The notes under the pieces: generated by a model
Seen by the model: only the letters and a program-made list of their open reading frames with translations
The model's database searches: none
Told to the model about the DNA's origin: nothing
Assembly: GCA_009786075.1 (NCBI GenBank)
Contig: WQTX01000022.1
Span: 1 to 34,144, forward strand
Origin: Bacteroidota bacterium
GTDB lineage: Bacteria > Bacteroidota > Bacteroidia > Bacteroidales > UBA1715
Direction: 5' to 3'
DNA: 34,144 nt
In this document: positions 1 through 7,971 of the stretch, one piece after another
Position numbering within the stretch: position 1 is the first letter of the stretch
How the letters are laid out: every line of letters begins with the position of its first letter
Program-made: the position numbers and the translations under genes

Positions 1-72
1 ATTAAATCCTACAAATATTTTCGGTGCTCTGCACCTTTTGCGCTGTCGCTTACAAATTGTAAGCAATTGGAA
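1..72. repeat. Dispersed GGTGC/GCACC palindromic repeat, partial copy at window start
   Basis: This stretch carries the core TCGGTGCTCTGCACC preceded by CTACAAATATTT. The same core, in the same or the opposite orientation, recurs at 14332-14497 and at 34108-34144. The hairpin core is GGTGC-TCT-GCACC. It lies in the non-coding stretch before the yigZ-like gene, and the window begins inside it, so the left boundary is not visible. Confidence 0.75.
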
Positions 73-82
73 AAATCATTTG

Positions 83-99
83 ACTTTTAGGACAGCCTC
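83..99. repeat. 17-bp motif present in inverted copy at window end
   Basis: ACTTTTAGGACAGCCTC here is the exact reverse complement of GAGGCTGTCCTAAAAGT at 34054-34070. It sits directly inside the GGTGC/GCACC repeat at both ends. Terminal repeats beginning GAGGCTG are known from some insertion sequences, so it may be an IS-end remnant, but no transposase is present. Confidence 0.5.
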
Positions 100-183
100 C
101 TACTAAAAACTTGTTTACTACTTTTCGTAATTGTTTATTGTTCATTATTCATTGTTCATTAATTTTGGCAAAAATCAGGTATA

Positions 184-783
184 ATGCAACAAAGCAGCTA
201 TAAAACTATTACGCAACCATGCGAAGGACTTTTTAAGGAAAAAGGCAGCAAGTTTTTTGCCTTTGCCTACCCTATTCACACTGCTACGCAAGCAAAGCCA
301 CTTATTGAAAACTTACGCAAAGAACATCACTCGGCTCGGCATGTGTGCTGGGCATATAAATTGGGCTACGACGGCAGCGAATACCGCGCAAACGACGACG
401 GCGAGCCAAGCAACACCGCCGGAAAACCGATTTTAGGGCAAATAGATTCTTTTGAACTTACCAATGTTTTGGTGTGTGTGGTGCGCTATTTTGGCGGTAC
501 GCTTTTGGGCGTTGGCGGATTAATTCAAGCGTACAAAGAGGCTGCTCGTGAGACTTTGGCAGTAGCTGAAATTATTGAAAAACCGATTGAATATATTGTA
601 ACTTTGCGTTTTGATTATGGTATGCAAGTTGCTGTTAATCAATTACTCAAACTGTACAATGCGCATGTAATTTCTCAAAAATTTGAAATTGGTTGTGAAT
701 TTTTGTGTGCTGTGCCTATTTTGCAAAAAGAGTTGTTTTTGCAGGCGGTGGGGCAATTGCCTGATGTTTTAATAGTGTCTTGA
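184..783 (+). CDS. IMPACT/YigZ family protein
   Basis: This is a 199-residue protein of the UPF0029/IMPACT family (bacterial YigZ, eukaryotic IMPACT). The family motif is clear: RHVCWAY near residue 52, then DDGEPSNTAGKPIL around 70-84 and VVRYFGGTLLGVGGLIQAY around 99-117. The C-terminal third corresponds to the DUF1949 ferredoxin-like domain. The length matches the usual roughly 200 residues. The cellular role of bacterial YigZ is not settled; IMPACT relatives act in translational control. No Shine-Dalgarno is visible, which is usual in Bacteroidota. The gene ends just upstream of the small lipoprotein at 819 and may be cotranscribed with it. Confidence 0.93.
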   Translation: MQQSSYKTITQPCEGLFKEKGSKFFAFAYPIHTATQAKPLIENLRKEHHSARHVCWAYKLGYDGSEYRANDDGEPSNTAGKPILGQIDSFELTNVLVCVVRYFGGTLLGVGGLIQAYKEAARETLAVAEIIEKPIEYIVTLRFDYGMQVAVNQLLKLYNAHVISQKFEIGCEFLCAVPILQKELFLQAVGQLPDVLIVS

Positions 784-818
784 ACCGTGATTTTTACAAG
801 ATTTTGAAGATTAGCAAG

Positions 819-1331
819 ATGAAAAAAACTATAAAACAAATAATAATCGTATGTGGAGTATTCTTATTCGCAAGTTGTTCGCCACGTATTACCATTACCG
901 ATATTGCTTTGTCAATAGATTATCAAAAATACGATAAAGGCGAATTTATAACCGATTCTACAACAAGTTTGTGTATTCAGGTTAATGAAAACAAAATATT
1001 CACAAACAAATCATTTAAAGGACGAGTAGGTTTTTTGTATAGAGAACGAGTAAGTTATTTATATGATTACCATTTCATTTTTGATAAAATAGACACATTA
1101 TATAGAGAAAACGACACAAAGTTGGTTCTCAAATATATTGAAAATAACGGACGACATTTTATTCCACAATACTGTGTATTAAAAATAAGCGAGGCAAACA
1201 AAAATAATATTTATGTAAAATTTGAAATTAGAGATGAAAAATTACCCACCGTTTTGAAAGGGAAATACAAATTAAAATTCTGCAATCCGCACCCCAATTT
1301 AGAATCTCACTATAAATATTATAGAAAATAA
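819..1331 (+). CDS. Putative small lipoprotein of unknown function
   Basis: The 170-residue product starts MKKTIKQIIIVCGVFLF followed by a lipobox (FASC, Cys about residue 20), so it should be exported and lipidated. The rest is rich in charged and aromatic residues with beta-strand-like spacing, and I recognise no family. An in-frame ATG exists 39 bases upstream (780), but the extra 13 residues would precede the signal peptide. The DNA that encodes them reads as the low-complexity intergenic type (gatttttacaagattttgaa), so I chose the ATG at 819. A palindrome follows the stop. Confidence 0.65.
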   Translation: MKKTIKQIIIVCGVFLFASCSPRITITDIALSIDYQKYDKGEFITDSTTSLCIQVNENKIFTNKSFKGRVGFLYRERVSYLYDYHFIFDKIDTLYRENDTKLVLKYIENNGRHFIPQYCVLKISEANKNNIYVKFEIRDEKLPTVLKGKYKLKFCNPHPNLESHYKYYRK

Positions 1332-1353
1332 TAATCTTAAAAGTCAATGTAAA

Positions 1354-1385
1354 TTATCATTTTCGTGAGCTCACGAAAATGATAA
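1354..1385. repeat. Perfect 32-bp palindrome between lipoprotein and DUF1016 nuclease genes
   Basis: The two 16-base arms (TTATCATTTTCGTGAG and its exact reverse complement) meet at 1369/1370 with no spacer. It lies 22 bases after the stop of the upstream gene and 17 bases before the DUF1016 start. It could fold as a hairpin ending the upstream transcript, although no T-run follows on the plus strand, or it could be an operator. Confidence 0.8.
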
Positions 1386-1401
1386 AATTAAAAAAAAGAA
1401 A

Positions 1402-2574
1402 ATGACCAACACAATAAAACATTCCGAATATCGAGACTGGTTGCGCGATTTGAAACAGCAAATCAAAACCGGACAAATCAAAGCTGCCCTTTCGGTAAAC
1501 AGCCAAATGATTATGCTTTACTGGGATTTGGGCAGGCAAATTGTTGATAAACAGGAAAAAGCCCAATGGGGAAGCGGTTTCATTGAACAGTTGAGTAAGG
1601 ATTTGAGGGCGGAATTTCCGGAGATGGAGGGATTTTCTGCAAAAAATCTGCGCACAATGCGTATTTTTTACAAATTTTATTTGCCAATTCGGGAACAAAC
1701 TGTTCCCAAATTAGAAAATCAATTTATTACACAGCTTGCGCAACAAATAGAAAACAGTAATCCTACAAAATCGGAACAACTTGTTCCGATTTTACAACAC
1801 ACAGAAAATCAGAACGATATAATTTGGAAACAAGTTGTTTCCAAATTGATTTCAATCCCTTGGGGGCATCATATCAAAATAATGCAAAAAGTCAAAGACA
1901 TCAACCAAGCCCTCTTCTACATCAACAAAACAATCGAAAACAATTGGAGCCGCGCAGTGTTGGAATATCAAATTGAAACGAATTTGTATAACAGACAAGG
2001 GAAAGCGATTACGAATTTTAGCGCAACCTTGCCCGCACCGCAAAGCGACCTCGCCAATGAAATAATGAAAAGCCCTTACGATTTCGGTTTCCTGCGTTTG
2101 CCCGAAAATGTGAGAGAAACAGACCTCGAAAAAGCACTTGTGCAGCATATTTCACAATTCCTGCCCGAATTGGGAATTGGATTTGCCTATATGGGACGGC
2201 AATTTACATTCAAAGTAGGCGGCGATGATTACAGGACAGATTTGTTGTTCTACCACACACGATTGCGATGTTATGTGATTATTGAACTGAAAACCAGAAA
2301 GTTTGAACCCGAATTTGTCGGAAAACTGAATTTTTACGTTAATGTGGTCAATGAATTGGTAAAAACCGAATACGATAAGCCAACAATTGGTATGTTGCTC
2401 TGTAAAAACAAGAATAATTATGCTGTGGAATTTTCGCTGAAAGACGTAAACAACCCTATCGGTGTGAGCACTTTCAATTATACAGAACTTGCCGACGAAA
2501 TTAAAACCGCACTCCCTTCGGCAGAGGAATTGCAAAATGAATTATTGGCAGTGGAAAGGGAATTTAATAAGTGA
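1402..2574 (+). CDS. DUF1016 / YhcG-type PD-(D/E)XK nuclease family protein
   Basis: This 390-residue protein has the two-domain layout of the YhcG family. An N-terminal helical DUF1016_N domain (about 5-95) contains MLYWDLGRQI and GFSAKNLRTMR. A C-terminal PD-(D/E)XK nuclease domain (about 200-365) carries TLPAPQSDLA, GRQFTFKVGGDDYRTDLLFYH and CYVIIELK. The likely catalytic residues are D280, E295 and K297. The linker (about 95-150) between the domains contains three repeats of the kind EQ-x-VPKL, each encoded by a 27-bp palindrome. The family often sits beside restriction-modification or mobile genes, but no methylase is visible here. The next gene starts 4 bases after the stop, implying cotranscription. 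Confidence 0.92.
   Translation: MTNTIKHSEYRDWLRDLKQQIKTGQIKAALSVNSQMIMLYWDLGRQIVDKQEKAQWGSGFIEQLSKDLRAEFPEMEGFSAKNLRTMRIFYKFYLPIREQTVPKLENQFITQLAQQIENSNPTKSEQLVPILQHTENQNDIIWKQVVSKLISIPWGHHIKIMQKVKDINQALFYINKTIENNWSRAVLEYQIETNLYNRQGKAITNFSATLPAPQSDLANEIMKSPYDFGFLRLPENVRETDLEKALVQHISQFLPELGIGFAYMGRQFTFKVGGDDYRTDLLFYHTRLRCYVIIELKTRKFEPEFVGKLNFYVNVVNELVKTEYDKPTIGMLLCKNKNNYAVEFSLKDVNNPIGVSTFNYTELADEIKTALPSAEELQNELLAVEREFNK
1686..1712. repeat. Coding palindrome 1 in DUF1016 gene
   Basis: A 27-bp inverted repeat centred at 1699, with core arms GGGAACA/TGTTCCC and outer AATT/AATT pairs interrupted by one mismatch. It encodes part of IREQTVPKL in the interdomain linker. Confidence 0.8.
1767..1793. 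repeat. Coding palindrome 2 in DUF1016 gene
   Basis: A perfect 27-bp inverted repeat with 13-base arms (AAAATCGGAACAA and its complement) around a single central base at 1780. It encodes SEQLVPI. Its centre is exactly 81 bases (3 x 27) from palindrome 1. Confidence 0.88.
1821..1847. repeat. Coding palindrome 3 in DUF1016 gene
   Basis: A perfect 27-bp inverted repeat with 13-base arms (AATTTGGAAACAA and its complement) around the base at 1834. It encodes WKQVVSKL. Its centre is exactly 54 bases (2 x 27) from palindrome 2, so the element keeps the reading frame. Confidence 0.88.
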
Positions 2575-2578
2575 AAAT

Positions 2579-3979
2579 ATGAAGAAAATTCTATACATAT
2601 TATTTTTGATTATTTCGGTTAATGCTGTCGCGCAACCGGGGTATTCTTTCGCAGAGATACGGGCAATGAGCGAAAAATATTTTCAAGAAATAAACGAACA
2701 ATTAGAAAAAGACCCAAATAATTTAGAATTGATTTGGGAGCGCGTTAAAATGGAATTTGAATATCAACTTGACATTAAAACTAAACCAGAAAACTTCAAA
2801 AATAAAATATTCCACTACGAAAATCCCACTGATTTATTTTCCGACCTAACTAAATTAATTGATAATAATTTTGTAACTCATAGTACTTACGAAACCCACA
2901 ATATTGCCGAATTTCTATTGCTACGAGGCAGAGCCTATTATTTTTCGGGCGAAATGGATAAGGCATTACAAGATTATTTATTGGCTTTGAATTATGTCAA
3001 TTCTCAACATATAACAGACGATATAAATCTTTCTATTGCCGCATATTATTATAATTTGGAAGAAAATTTGACAGCAGAAAACGCAAGACAGGCATTGAAA
3101 TATGTCAATTTGCTTGCTCGAAATAGTTGTAGCAACCAAATAGCCGATTGTTATGAGCAAGAAAAGATTGACCTTTTAAAATTTCTTGGCGATGACGAAG
3201 AATTAGAAAATTATTACAAAGAACTTATTTATAGAACATATAATATCTTTGTAAGATACAATTCAGACCATTTTCTTAAAAAAGATACTTATTTCTCCAC
3301 ATTACTAAAAGTGAACGATTTAGCAAACTTTTATTACGAAACAGAAAATTATGAGCGAGCAAAATATCTTGCCGAGCAAGCATTAAAGTTTTTTGAAGAT
3401 AACAACCATAATGCGAATTTTTGGAACGCTGCCGAACATTATCTTCTGATGAATAAAATTTTTCAACTTGAAGTTTACAGAAATTTCGATGCAGAAATGA
3501 ACAACATAGTAAAACTTGCTTATTTTAATCACGGCAGTTATGTTGAAGAAAGTTATATCAAAAAACGTTTGCAGGAAAATCCACAAGAAGCCAGATTGTA
3601 TTTGGCATTAGCCATTTGGCATTCTCGTCAGAGGGAACGCAATATTTCTGATGATGAAATATTTAATTTACTTGAAAAAGCCGAACAGTTAAAACTTGTA
3701 GATTATAGAATTCCTTTGCTCAAAGCAGGGATTTATGGCTTGCAAAAAAACTATGAGCTTGCACTTAAAGAGATTGATAACGCAATACAACTTGCCCCCG
3801 AAAATGTTAATTTATATTGGGAAAAATATCAATTACTGCAAAGATACAATTGGAGTATTCCAAATCCCGATTGGGAAAAAGTAACAGAAGTGGAACAAAT
3901 AGCTAAAAGAAAAAACGTTGACAACAACAAAGATTTTCCTAATATATCAGAACTTATAAATTCAATAAAAAATCTATAA
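2579..3979 (+). CDS. Secreted TPR-repeat protein
   Basis: The 466-residue product has a Sec signal peptide (MKKILYILFLIISVNAVAQ), so it should enter the periplasm. Two stretches read as tetratricopeptide repeats: LRGRAYYFSGEMDKALQDYLLAL, about 125-147 from the chosen start, and the pair around KAGIYGLQKNYELALKEIDNAIQLAP near the C-terminus. TPRs are protein-binding scaffolds; the partner is unknown. The open frame extends upstream to 2489, but that part overlaps the DUF1016 gene in another frame and would bury the signal peptide, so I start at 2579. It follows the nuclease gene by 4 bases and is probably translationally linked. No enzymatic motif is visible. Confidence 0.78.
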   Translation: MKKILYILFLIISVNAVAQPGYSFAEIRAMSEKYFQEINEQLEKDPNNLELIWERVKMEFEYQLDIKTKPENFKNKIFHYENPTDLFSDLTKLIDNNFVTHSTYETHNIAEFLLLRGRAYYFSGEMDKALQDYLLALNYVNSQHITDDINLSIAAYYYNLEENLTAENARQALKYVNLLARNSCSNQIADCYEQEKIDLLKFLGDDEELENYYKELIYRTYNIFVRYNSDHFLKKDTYFSTLLKVNDLANFYYETENYERAKYLAEQALKFFEDNNHNANFWNAAEHYLLMNKIFQLEVYRNFDAEMNNIVKLAYFNHGSYVEESYIKKRLQENPQEARLYLALAIWHSRQRERNISDDEIFNLLEKAEQLKLVDYRIPLLKAGIYGLQKNYELALKEIDNAIQLAPENVNLYWEKYQLLQRYNWSIPNPDWEKVTEVEQIAKRKNVDNNKDFPNISELINSIKNL

Positions 3980-4099
3980 ATATCAACTGAATATCAATCG
4001 AATATCTATGAATATCAATTAATATCTAACAGGGCAACCACAAGGGATTGCCCCTACAACAAATAACCAAATAATCAAATCAACAAATAACCTCTAATC
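3980..4099. repeat. Intergenic low-complexity repeats with GGGCAA/TTGCCC hairpin
   Basis: The gap before the GH3 fusion gene begins with degenerate copies of GAATATCAAT (about 3983-4027), followed by GGGCAA-ccacaaggga-TTGCCC (about 4032-4053). The latter can fold as a 6-bp hairpin. I see no clear promoter or T-run here. Confidence 0.45.
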
Positions 4100-7000
4100 A
4101 TGATACAAAAAATGAAACAAATCGGAAAACTACTTTTCACTATCACTTTCGTAGCAATTACATACGGATTTTTAAATCCCGATGAAACGCCACGATATTT
4201 GGAAGAAATACCCAAACCCAAAGAACCGTTTGCCAATGTTCCCACGCAGTGGGTCGATAGCACGCTCAAAGCTATGACGCTCGACGAAAAAATCGGGCAA
4301 TTGTTTATGATTGCCGTGTATGCCAATCCTAAGCAAAGTAATTTTTCGCAAGCGGAAAAACTCATAAAAGAAAGCCACATTGGCGGCATTATTTTTATGC
4401 AGGGAAATCCTACAATGCAGGTGCGCTACACCAATCATTTTCAATCAATTAGCAAAATTCCGCTTCTAATATCTATTGACGGCGAATGGGGACTTGCCAT
4501 GCGTTTAGATAGCACAATCGCATTTCCGAAACAACTCATGTTGGGCGCAATTAGCAACAATCAACTGATTTACGAAATGGGCGCAGAAATTGCCCGCCAA
4601 TGCCGCCGCATGGGTATTCACGTAAATTTTGCGCCGTCGGTTGATATTAATAATAATGCGAATAATCCGGTTATCAATTTCCGTTCGTTTGGCGAATTGC
4701 GTGAAAATGTGGCGCAAAAAGGCTATGCCTACATGAGCGGAATGCAAGATAATCAAATACTTACCACCATAAAGCACTTTCCCGGACACGGCGATACCGA
4801 CACCGATTCACATTATAATTTGCCACTGATTCCACACAAAAAACAGCGTTTGGACAGCCTTGAACTCTACCCCTTCCGCTACCTGATAGACCGCAATGCT
4901 ACGGGCGTTATGGTGGCGCATTTGTATATGCCCGAATTGGAAAAAACTCCAAATTTGCCCTCGACACTTTCGCCGAAAATAATTACCAACATTCTGCGTA
5001 ACGAAATGGGGTTCAAAGGATTGGTGTTTACCGATGCGCTCAATATGCAAGGCGTTGCCAAAAATTTCCCCGTAGGCGACCGTGAAATCCGTGCAATTTT
5101 AGCCGGTAACGATGTGTTGCTTTTTCCCGAAAACGTGCCTCTTGCAATAACCGAAATCAAAGCCGCCATTGCGAAAGGCAAAATCAGCGAAGAAATTATA
5201 ACCGAGCGTTGCCGCAAAATTTTGATTGCCAAAGCGTGGGCAGGACTTGATACGCTTAGCTCTACTCCTATTCCCACTGAAAATTTGTACCAAGACCTCA
5301 ATAATGAAAAAGCGCAATTGCTCAACAAAAAACTGATACGTGCAGCTATTACCGTTGCCAAAGACGATAAAAAACAACTGCCTATCAATCATTTAGACAC
5401 TCAAAAAATTGCATACCTGCGTTTTTCCGATGCACAAAATGATGCGTTTTACAGCATAGCAAAAAATTATACGAACATTACAAAATTTACCGTAACACCG
5501 GCAAATGCTGTTGCACAATTGCCCAATTTGCTTAAAAAATTAAAAGATTACACAACGGTTATTGTCAATTTAGAGGCAACTTCGGCGTACGCTTCGCGCA
5601 AATATGGTGTGAATGCTGCGCATTTTGATATGGTAACACAAATTGCGCAAGCGGCGAATACTATTCTTGTGCTGCACGGCAATCCGTATATTCTAAATTC
5701 GTTGGAAGCGGCAATTCCCAACATTTCAAGCGTGGTGGTTGCCTACGATTTTACTGCCGAAGTGCAACGTGAAACAGCGCAAGTAATTTTCGGCGCACTG
5801 CCCGCAAGCGGGAAATTGCCGGTAAGCGCAGGCGGAATACCGGCAGGGACAGGCATAAAATACGAATCTGCAAAACGATTGCGCTACACCGAACCATTTG
5901 AAACCGGTATGAACGAAAAAATTTTGATGCAAATAGATAGTATTGTGCAAGCGACTATCAAAGCAAAGGCAACGCCGGGTTGTCAAGTGTTGGTGGCACA
6001 CAAAGGAGCAGTAGTGTACAACAAAGCATTCGGCACGCTCAGCTACAATTCGCCGCAAAAGGTTACTACCGAAACCCTGTACGACCTTGCTTCGATTACC
6101 AAAGTAGCTGCCACTACAATTAGTTTGATGAAATTGTACGACGAACGAAAATTTTCGACCGATGCCGTGCTTGCCGATTATTTGCCACAAGCAAAGAACA
6201 CCGATAAAGATACGTTGCGATTTTACAATATACTCACGCATCAGGCGCAATTGCCGTCGGGGCTGCCTTTTGTGCAAAATATGATTGTGGATTATTCAAA
6301 ACCGGGAATGAAAAGTAGAAAAAAAAGCTCTGAGTTTCCGTATAAATTAGCCGATAATTTGTATTTGACACGCAATTTTTCGTTTAAAGACAGCACCATT
6401 TCAAAAAAAAAAACCGACTTGTATAGCGTAGAAGTTGCGCACAATGTGTTTATCAATCCGGCAATGAAAGACACTATGTTTACGGCTATTTTCGACGCAA
6501 AACTATTGCCTAAAAAAGCAATGGTGTATAGCGATTTGGGATTTATGCTCCTTGCCGAGGTTATAAAAAATCTAAGCAACAAACCTATTGACCAATACAC
6601 CGAAACGGAATTTTACAACAAAATGGGCGCACATTCGCTGGGTTACAATCCTTTGCGTTTTTATAAAAAAGAACAAATTGCCCCAACGGAACACGATTAT
6701 ATTTTTCGCCAACAATTAATTCAAGGACACGTGCACGACCCCGCGGCGGCAATGCTTGGCGGTGTGAGCGGTCATGCCGGATTGTTTTCCAATGCCAACG
6801 ATTTGGCAAAAGTGTTTCAAATGTTACTCAACAAAGGCAGCTATGGCGGCGAACAATTTTTGCAAGCGCAAACAATAGAAAAATTCACAAGTTGCCAATT
6901 TTGCGAAATCGGCAACCGCAAAGCCTTAGGTTTTGACCGCCCCGAAGCCGACACCACAAAAACCGATAATACCTGTAAATGTACATCGCAACAAAGCTAC

Positions 7001-7168
7001 GGACACACCGGATTTACCGGCACTATCGTGTGGGCTGACCCTGCAAATGATTTATTGTACATTTTTCTTTCAAACCGGGTGAATCCCGATGCCGACAATA
7101 AATTGCTTTCTACAATGCGTGTGCGGGCAAATATTCAACGGGTGATTTATGCGGCGTTGGGGCAATAG
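4100..7168 (+). CDS. Fused GH3 beta-N-acetylglucosaminidase-like and class C beta-lactamase-like serine hydrolase
   Basis: This 1022-residue two-enzyme protein is predicted to act in the periplasm or on the envelope. Residues about 7-25 form a signal or anchor segment. Residues about 50-385 are a GH3 catalytic domain with the NagZ signature KHFPGHGDTDTDSH (K225-H238) and the likely nucleophile D312 in FTDALNM. Residues about 400-600 look like the GH3 C-terminal alpha/beta domain. Residues about 604-1020 are a beta-lactamase/esterase-type serine hydrolase with S665-I-T-K668, Y810-S-D812 (YxN replaced by YxD) and H969-T-G971 (KTG replaced by HTG). This domain order is common in Bacteroidota and fits peptidoglycan fragment turnover. 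Substrates are inferred, not shown. It is convergent with the Big_2 lipoprotein gene downstream. Confidence 0.92.
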   Translation: MIQKMKQIGKLLFTITFVAITYGFLNPDETPRYLEEIPKPKEPFANVPTQWVDSTLKAMTLDEKIGQLFMIAVYANPKQSNFSQAEKLIKESHIGGIIFMQGNPTMQVRYTNHFQSISKIPLLISIDGEWGLAMRLDSTIAFPKQLMLGAISNNQLIYEMGAEIARQCRRMGIHVNFAPSVDINNNANNPVINFRSFGELRENVAQKGYAYMSGMQDNQILTTIKHFPGHGDTDTDSHYNLPLIPHKKQRLDSLELYPFRYLIDRNATGVMVAHLYMPELEKTPNLPSTLSPKIITNILRNEMGFKGLVFTDALNMQGVAKNFPVGDREIRAILAGNDVLLFPENVPLAITEIKAAIAKGKISEEIITERCRKILIAKAWAGLDTLSSTPIPTENLYQDLNNEKAQLLNKKLIRAAITVAKDDKKQLPINHLDTQKIAYLRFSDAQNDAFYSIAKNYTNITKFTVTPANAVAQLPNLLKKLKDYTTVIVNLEATSAYASRKYGVNAAHFDMVTQIAQAANTILVLHGNPYILNSLEAAIPNISSVVVAYDFTAEVQRETAQVIFGALPASGKLPVSAGGIPAGTGIKYESAKRLRYTEPFETGMNEKILMQIDSIVQATIKAKATPGCQVLVAHKGAVVYNKAFGTLSYNSPQKVTTETLYDLASITKVAATTISLMKLYDERKFSTDAVLADYLPQAKNTDKDTLRFYNILTHQAQLPSGLPFVQNMIVDYSKPGMKSRKKSSEFPYKLADNLYLTRNFSFKDSTISKKKTDLYSVEVAHNVFINPAMKDTMFTAIFDAKLLPKKAMVYSDLGFMLLAEVIKNLSNKPIDQYTETEFYNKMGAHSLGYNPLRFYKKEQIAPTEHDYIFRQQLIQGHVHDPAAAMLGGVSGHAGLFSNANDLAKVFQMLLNKGSYGGEQFLQAQTIEKFTSCQFCEIGNRKALGFDRPEADTTKTDNTCKCTSQQSYGHTGFTGTIVWADPANDLLYIFLSNRVNPDADNKLLSTMRVRANIQRVIYAALGQ

Positions 7169-7177
7169 CCTAAAAAG

Positions 7178-7215
7178 CGCAGATGACACTGATTTAACGG
7201 ATTATCGCAGATAAA
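7178..7215. repeat. CGCAGATGACAC-type dispersed repeat
   Basis: The stretch GCGCAGATGACACTGATT...GATTATCGCAGAT closely matches the sequence at 12845-12880 and, reversed, 12915-12950. It is non-coding here. Confidence 0.7.
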
Positions 7216-7216
7216 A

Positions 7217-7252
7217 AAACGCAGATTTTCAAAAAATTAAAAATCTGCGTTT
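7217..7252. terminator. Bidirectional hairpin between convergent genes
   Basis: Perfect 13-base arms AAACGCAGATTTT (7217-7229) and AAAATCTGCGTTT (7240-7252) enclose a 10-base loop between the convergent GH3 fusion and Big_2 lipoprotein genes. It is derived from, or overlaps, the CGCAGAT repeat. T-rich tails are weak, so termination is an inference from position. Confidence 0.55.
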
Positions 7253-7273
7253 ATTGTAAAAATGGATTGGCTC

Positions 7274-7900
7274 TTATTTAATCCCCTCGAAAATTTGTAC
7301 CGCTGCCGGAGTTCCGTAGTATAAAATTCTACCGTCTTGTTTGCAGGTAAAACCGTTTTGCTGGGCAACCTCATCATATTGAGTCTTTACTACCGCAGCT
7401 GTTGCTGCATCTGTAAAGAAAATTACCTCGATTATTTCATCGTCCTTTTCAAAGAGATAAGCAGGCATAAACATACTTGCTATGTCTTGACTTATAGTCG
7501 TTGTATAGCCTTGCGCCTCAAACGCAGCCTGCACCTGTGCCCGTGTTTTTCCTGCCGCAGGAATAACCGTTACAGTGCAATTTGCGGTTTTTCCGCCGTC
7601 GCTGGTTGTAACAGTTATGATACAATTACCCTCTGACACTCCTTCTACATAACCGCCGGACGAAACAGTCGCAACTGCCGGATTGCTCGATTTCCAAGTT
7701 ACATTCTTGTTCTTTACATCATTTGGCGTAATTGTCGGAATTAACTGAAAACCTGCATCAACCATAATCGTCCCTGCGGTTTGGTTAAGTTTTACATTTT
7801 CCACTGTGATTTCATTTTTACCGCACGATGCCAATGCAAGTGCAACTACTACTGCAAATAATCGAATATTCGATACCGTAATTTTTTTTAATACATTCAT
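7274..7900 (-). CDS. Lipoprotein with bacterial Ig-like (Big_2) domain
   Basis: The 208-residue product has a lipoprotein signal (hydrophobic stretch, then ALASCGKN with the lipidated Cys at about 26). A Big_2 Ig-like domain follows (about 32-112), recognisable from VTWKSSNPAVATVSSGGYVEGVSEGNCIITVTTSDGGKTANCTVTV. The C-terminal part (about 115-208) is a small alpha/beta module of unknown family. Big_2 domains are usually passive spacers or adhesion modules on surface proteins, so a surface or periplasmic binding role is inferred. It is convergent with the GH3 fusion gene and lies downstream of, and on the same strand as, the DUF308 gene. Confidence 0.82.
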   Translation of the reverse strand: MNVLKKITVSNIRLFAVVVALALASCGKNEITVENVKLNQTAGTIMVDAGFQLIPTITPNDVKNKNVTWKSSNPAVATVSSGGYVEGVSEGNCIITVTTSDGGKTANCTVTVIPAAGKTRAQVQAAFEAQGYTTTISQDIASMFMPAYLFEKDDEIIEVIFFTDAATAAVVKTQYDEVAQQNGFTCKQDGRILYYGTPAAVQIFEGIK

Positions 7901-7971
7901 GATTTGATTTTTTTTATTGATTAATAATTTTGGTAAATATAAATATGTTGTACAACAAATATTTCAAAAAA

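Noticed and set aside
1357-1698. Minus-strand frames opposite the DUF1016 gene (also 1852-2148 and 2152-2535)
   Set aside because: They lie entirely opposite a gene with clear conserved motifs and have no recognisable features of their own.
2489-2578. Upstream extension of the TPR protein
   Set aside because: Overlaps the DUF1016 coding end in another frame and would precede a clear signal peptide at 2579.
5726-6277. 183-residue minus-strand frame inside the GH3 fusion gene
   Set aside because: Antisense to the conserved GH3 and serine hydrolase domains, Cys/His-rich, typical of a shadow frame.
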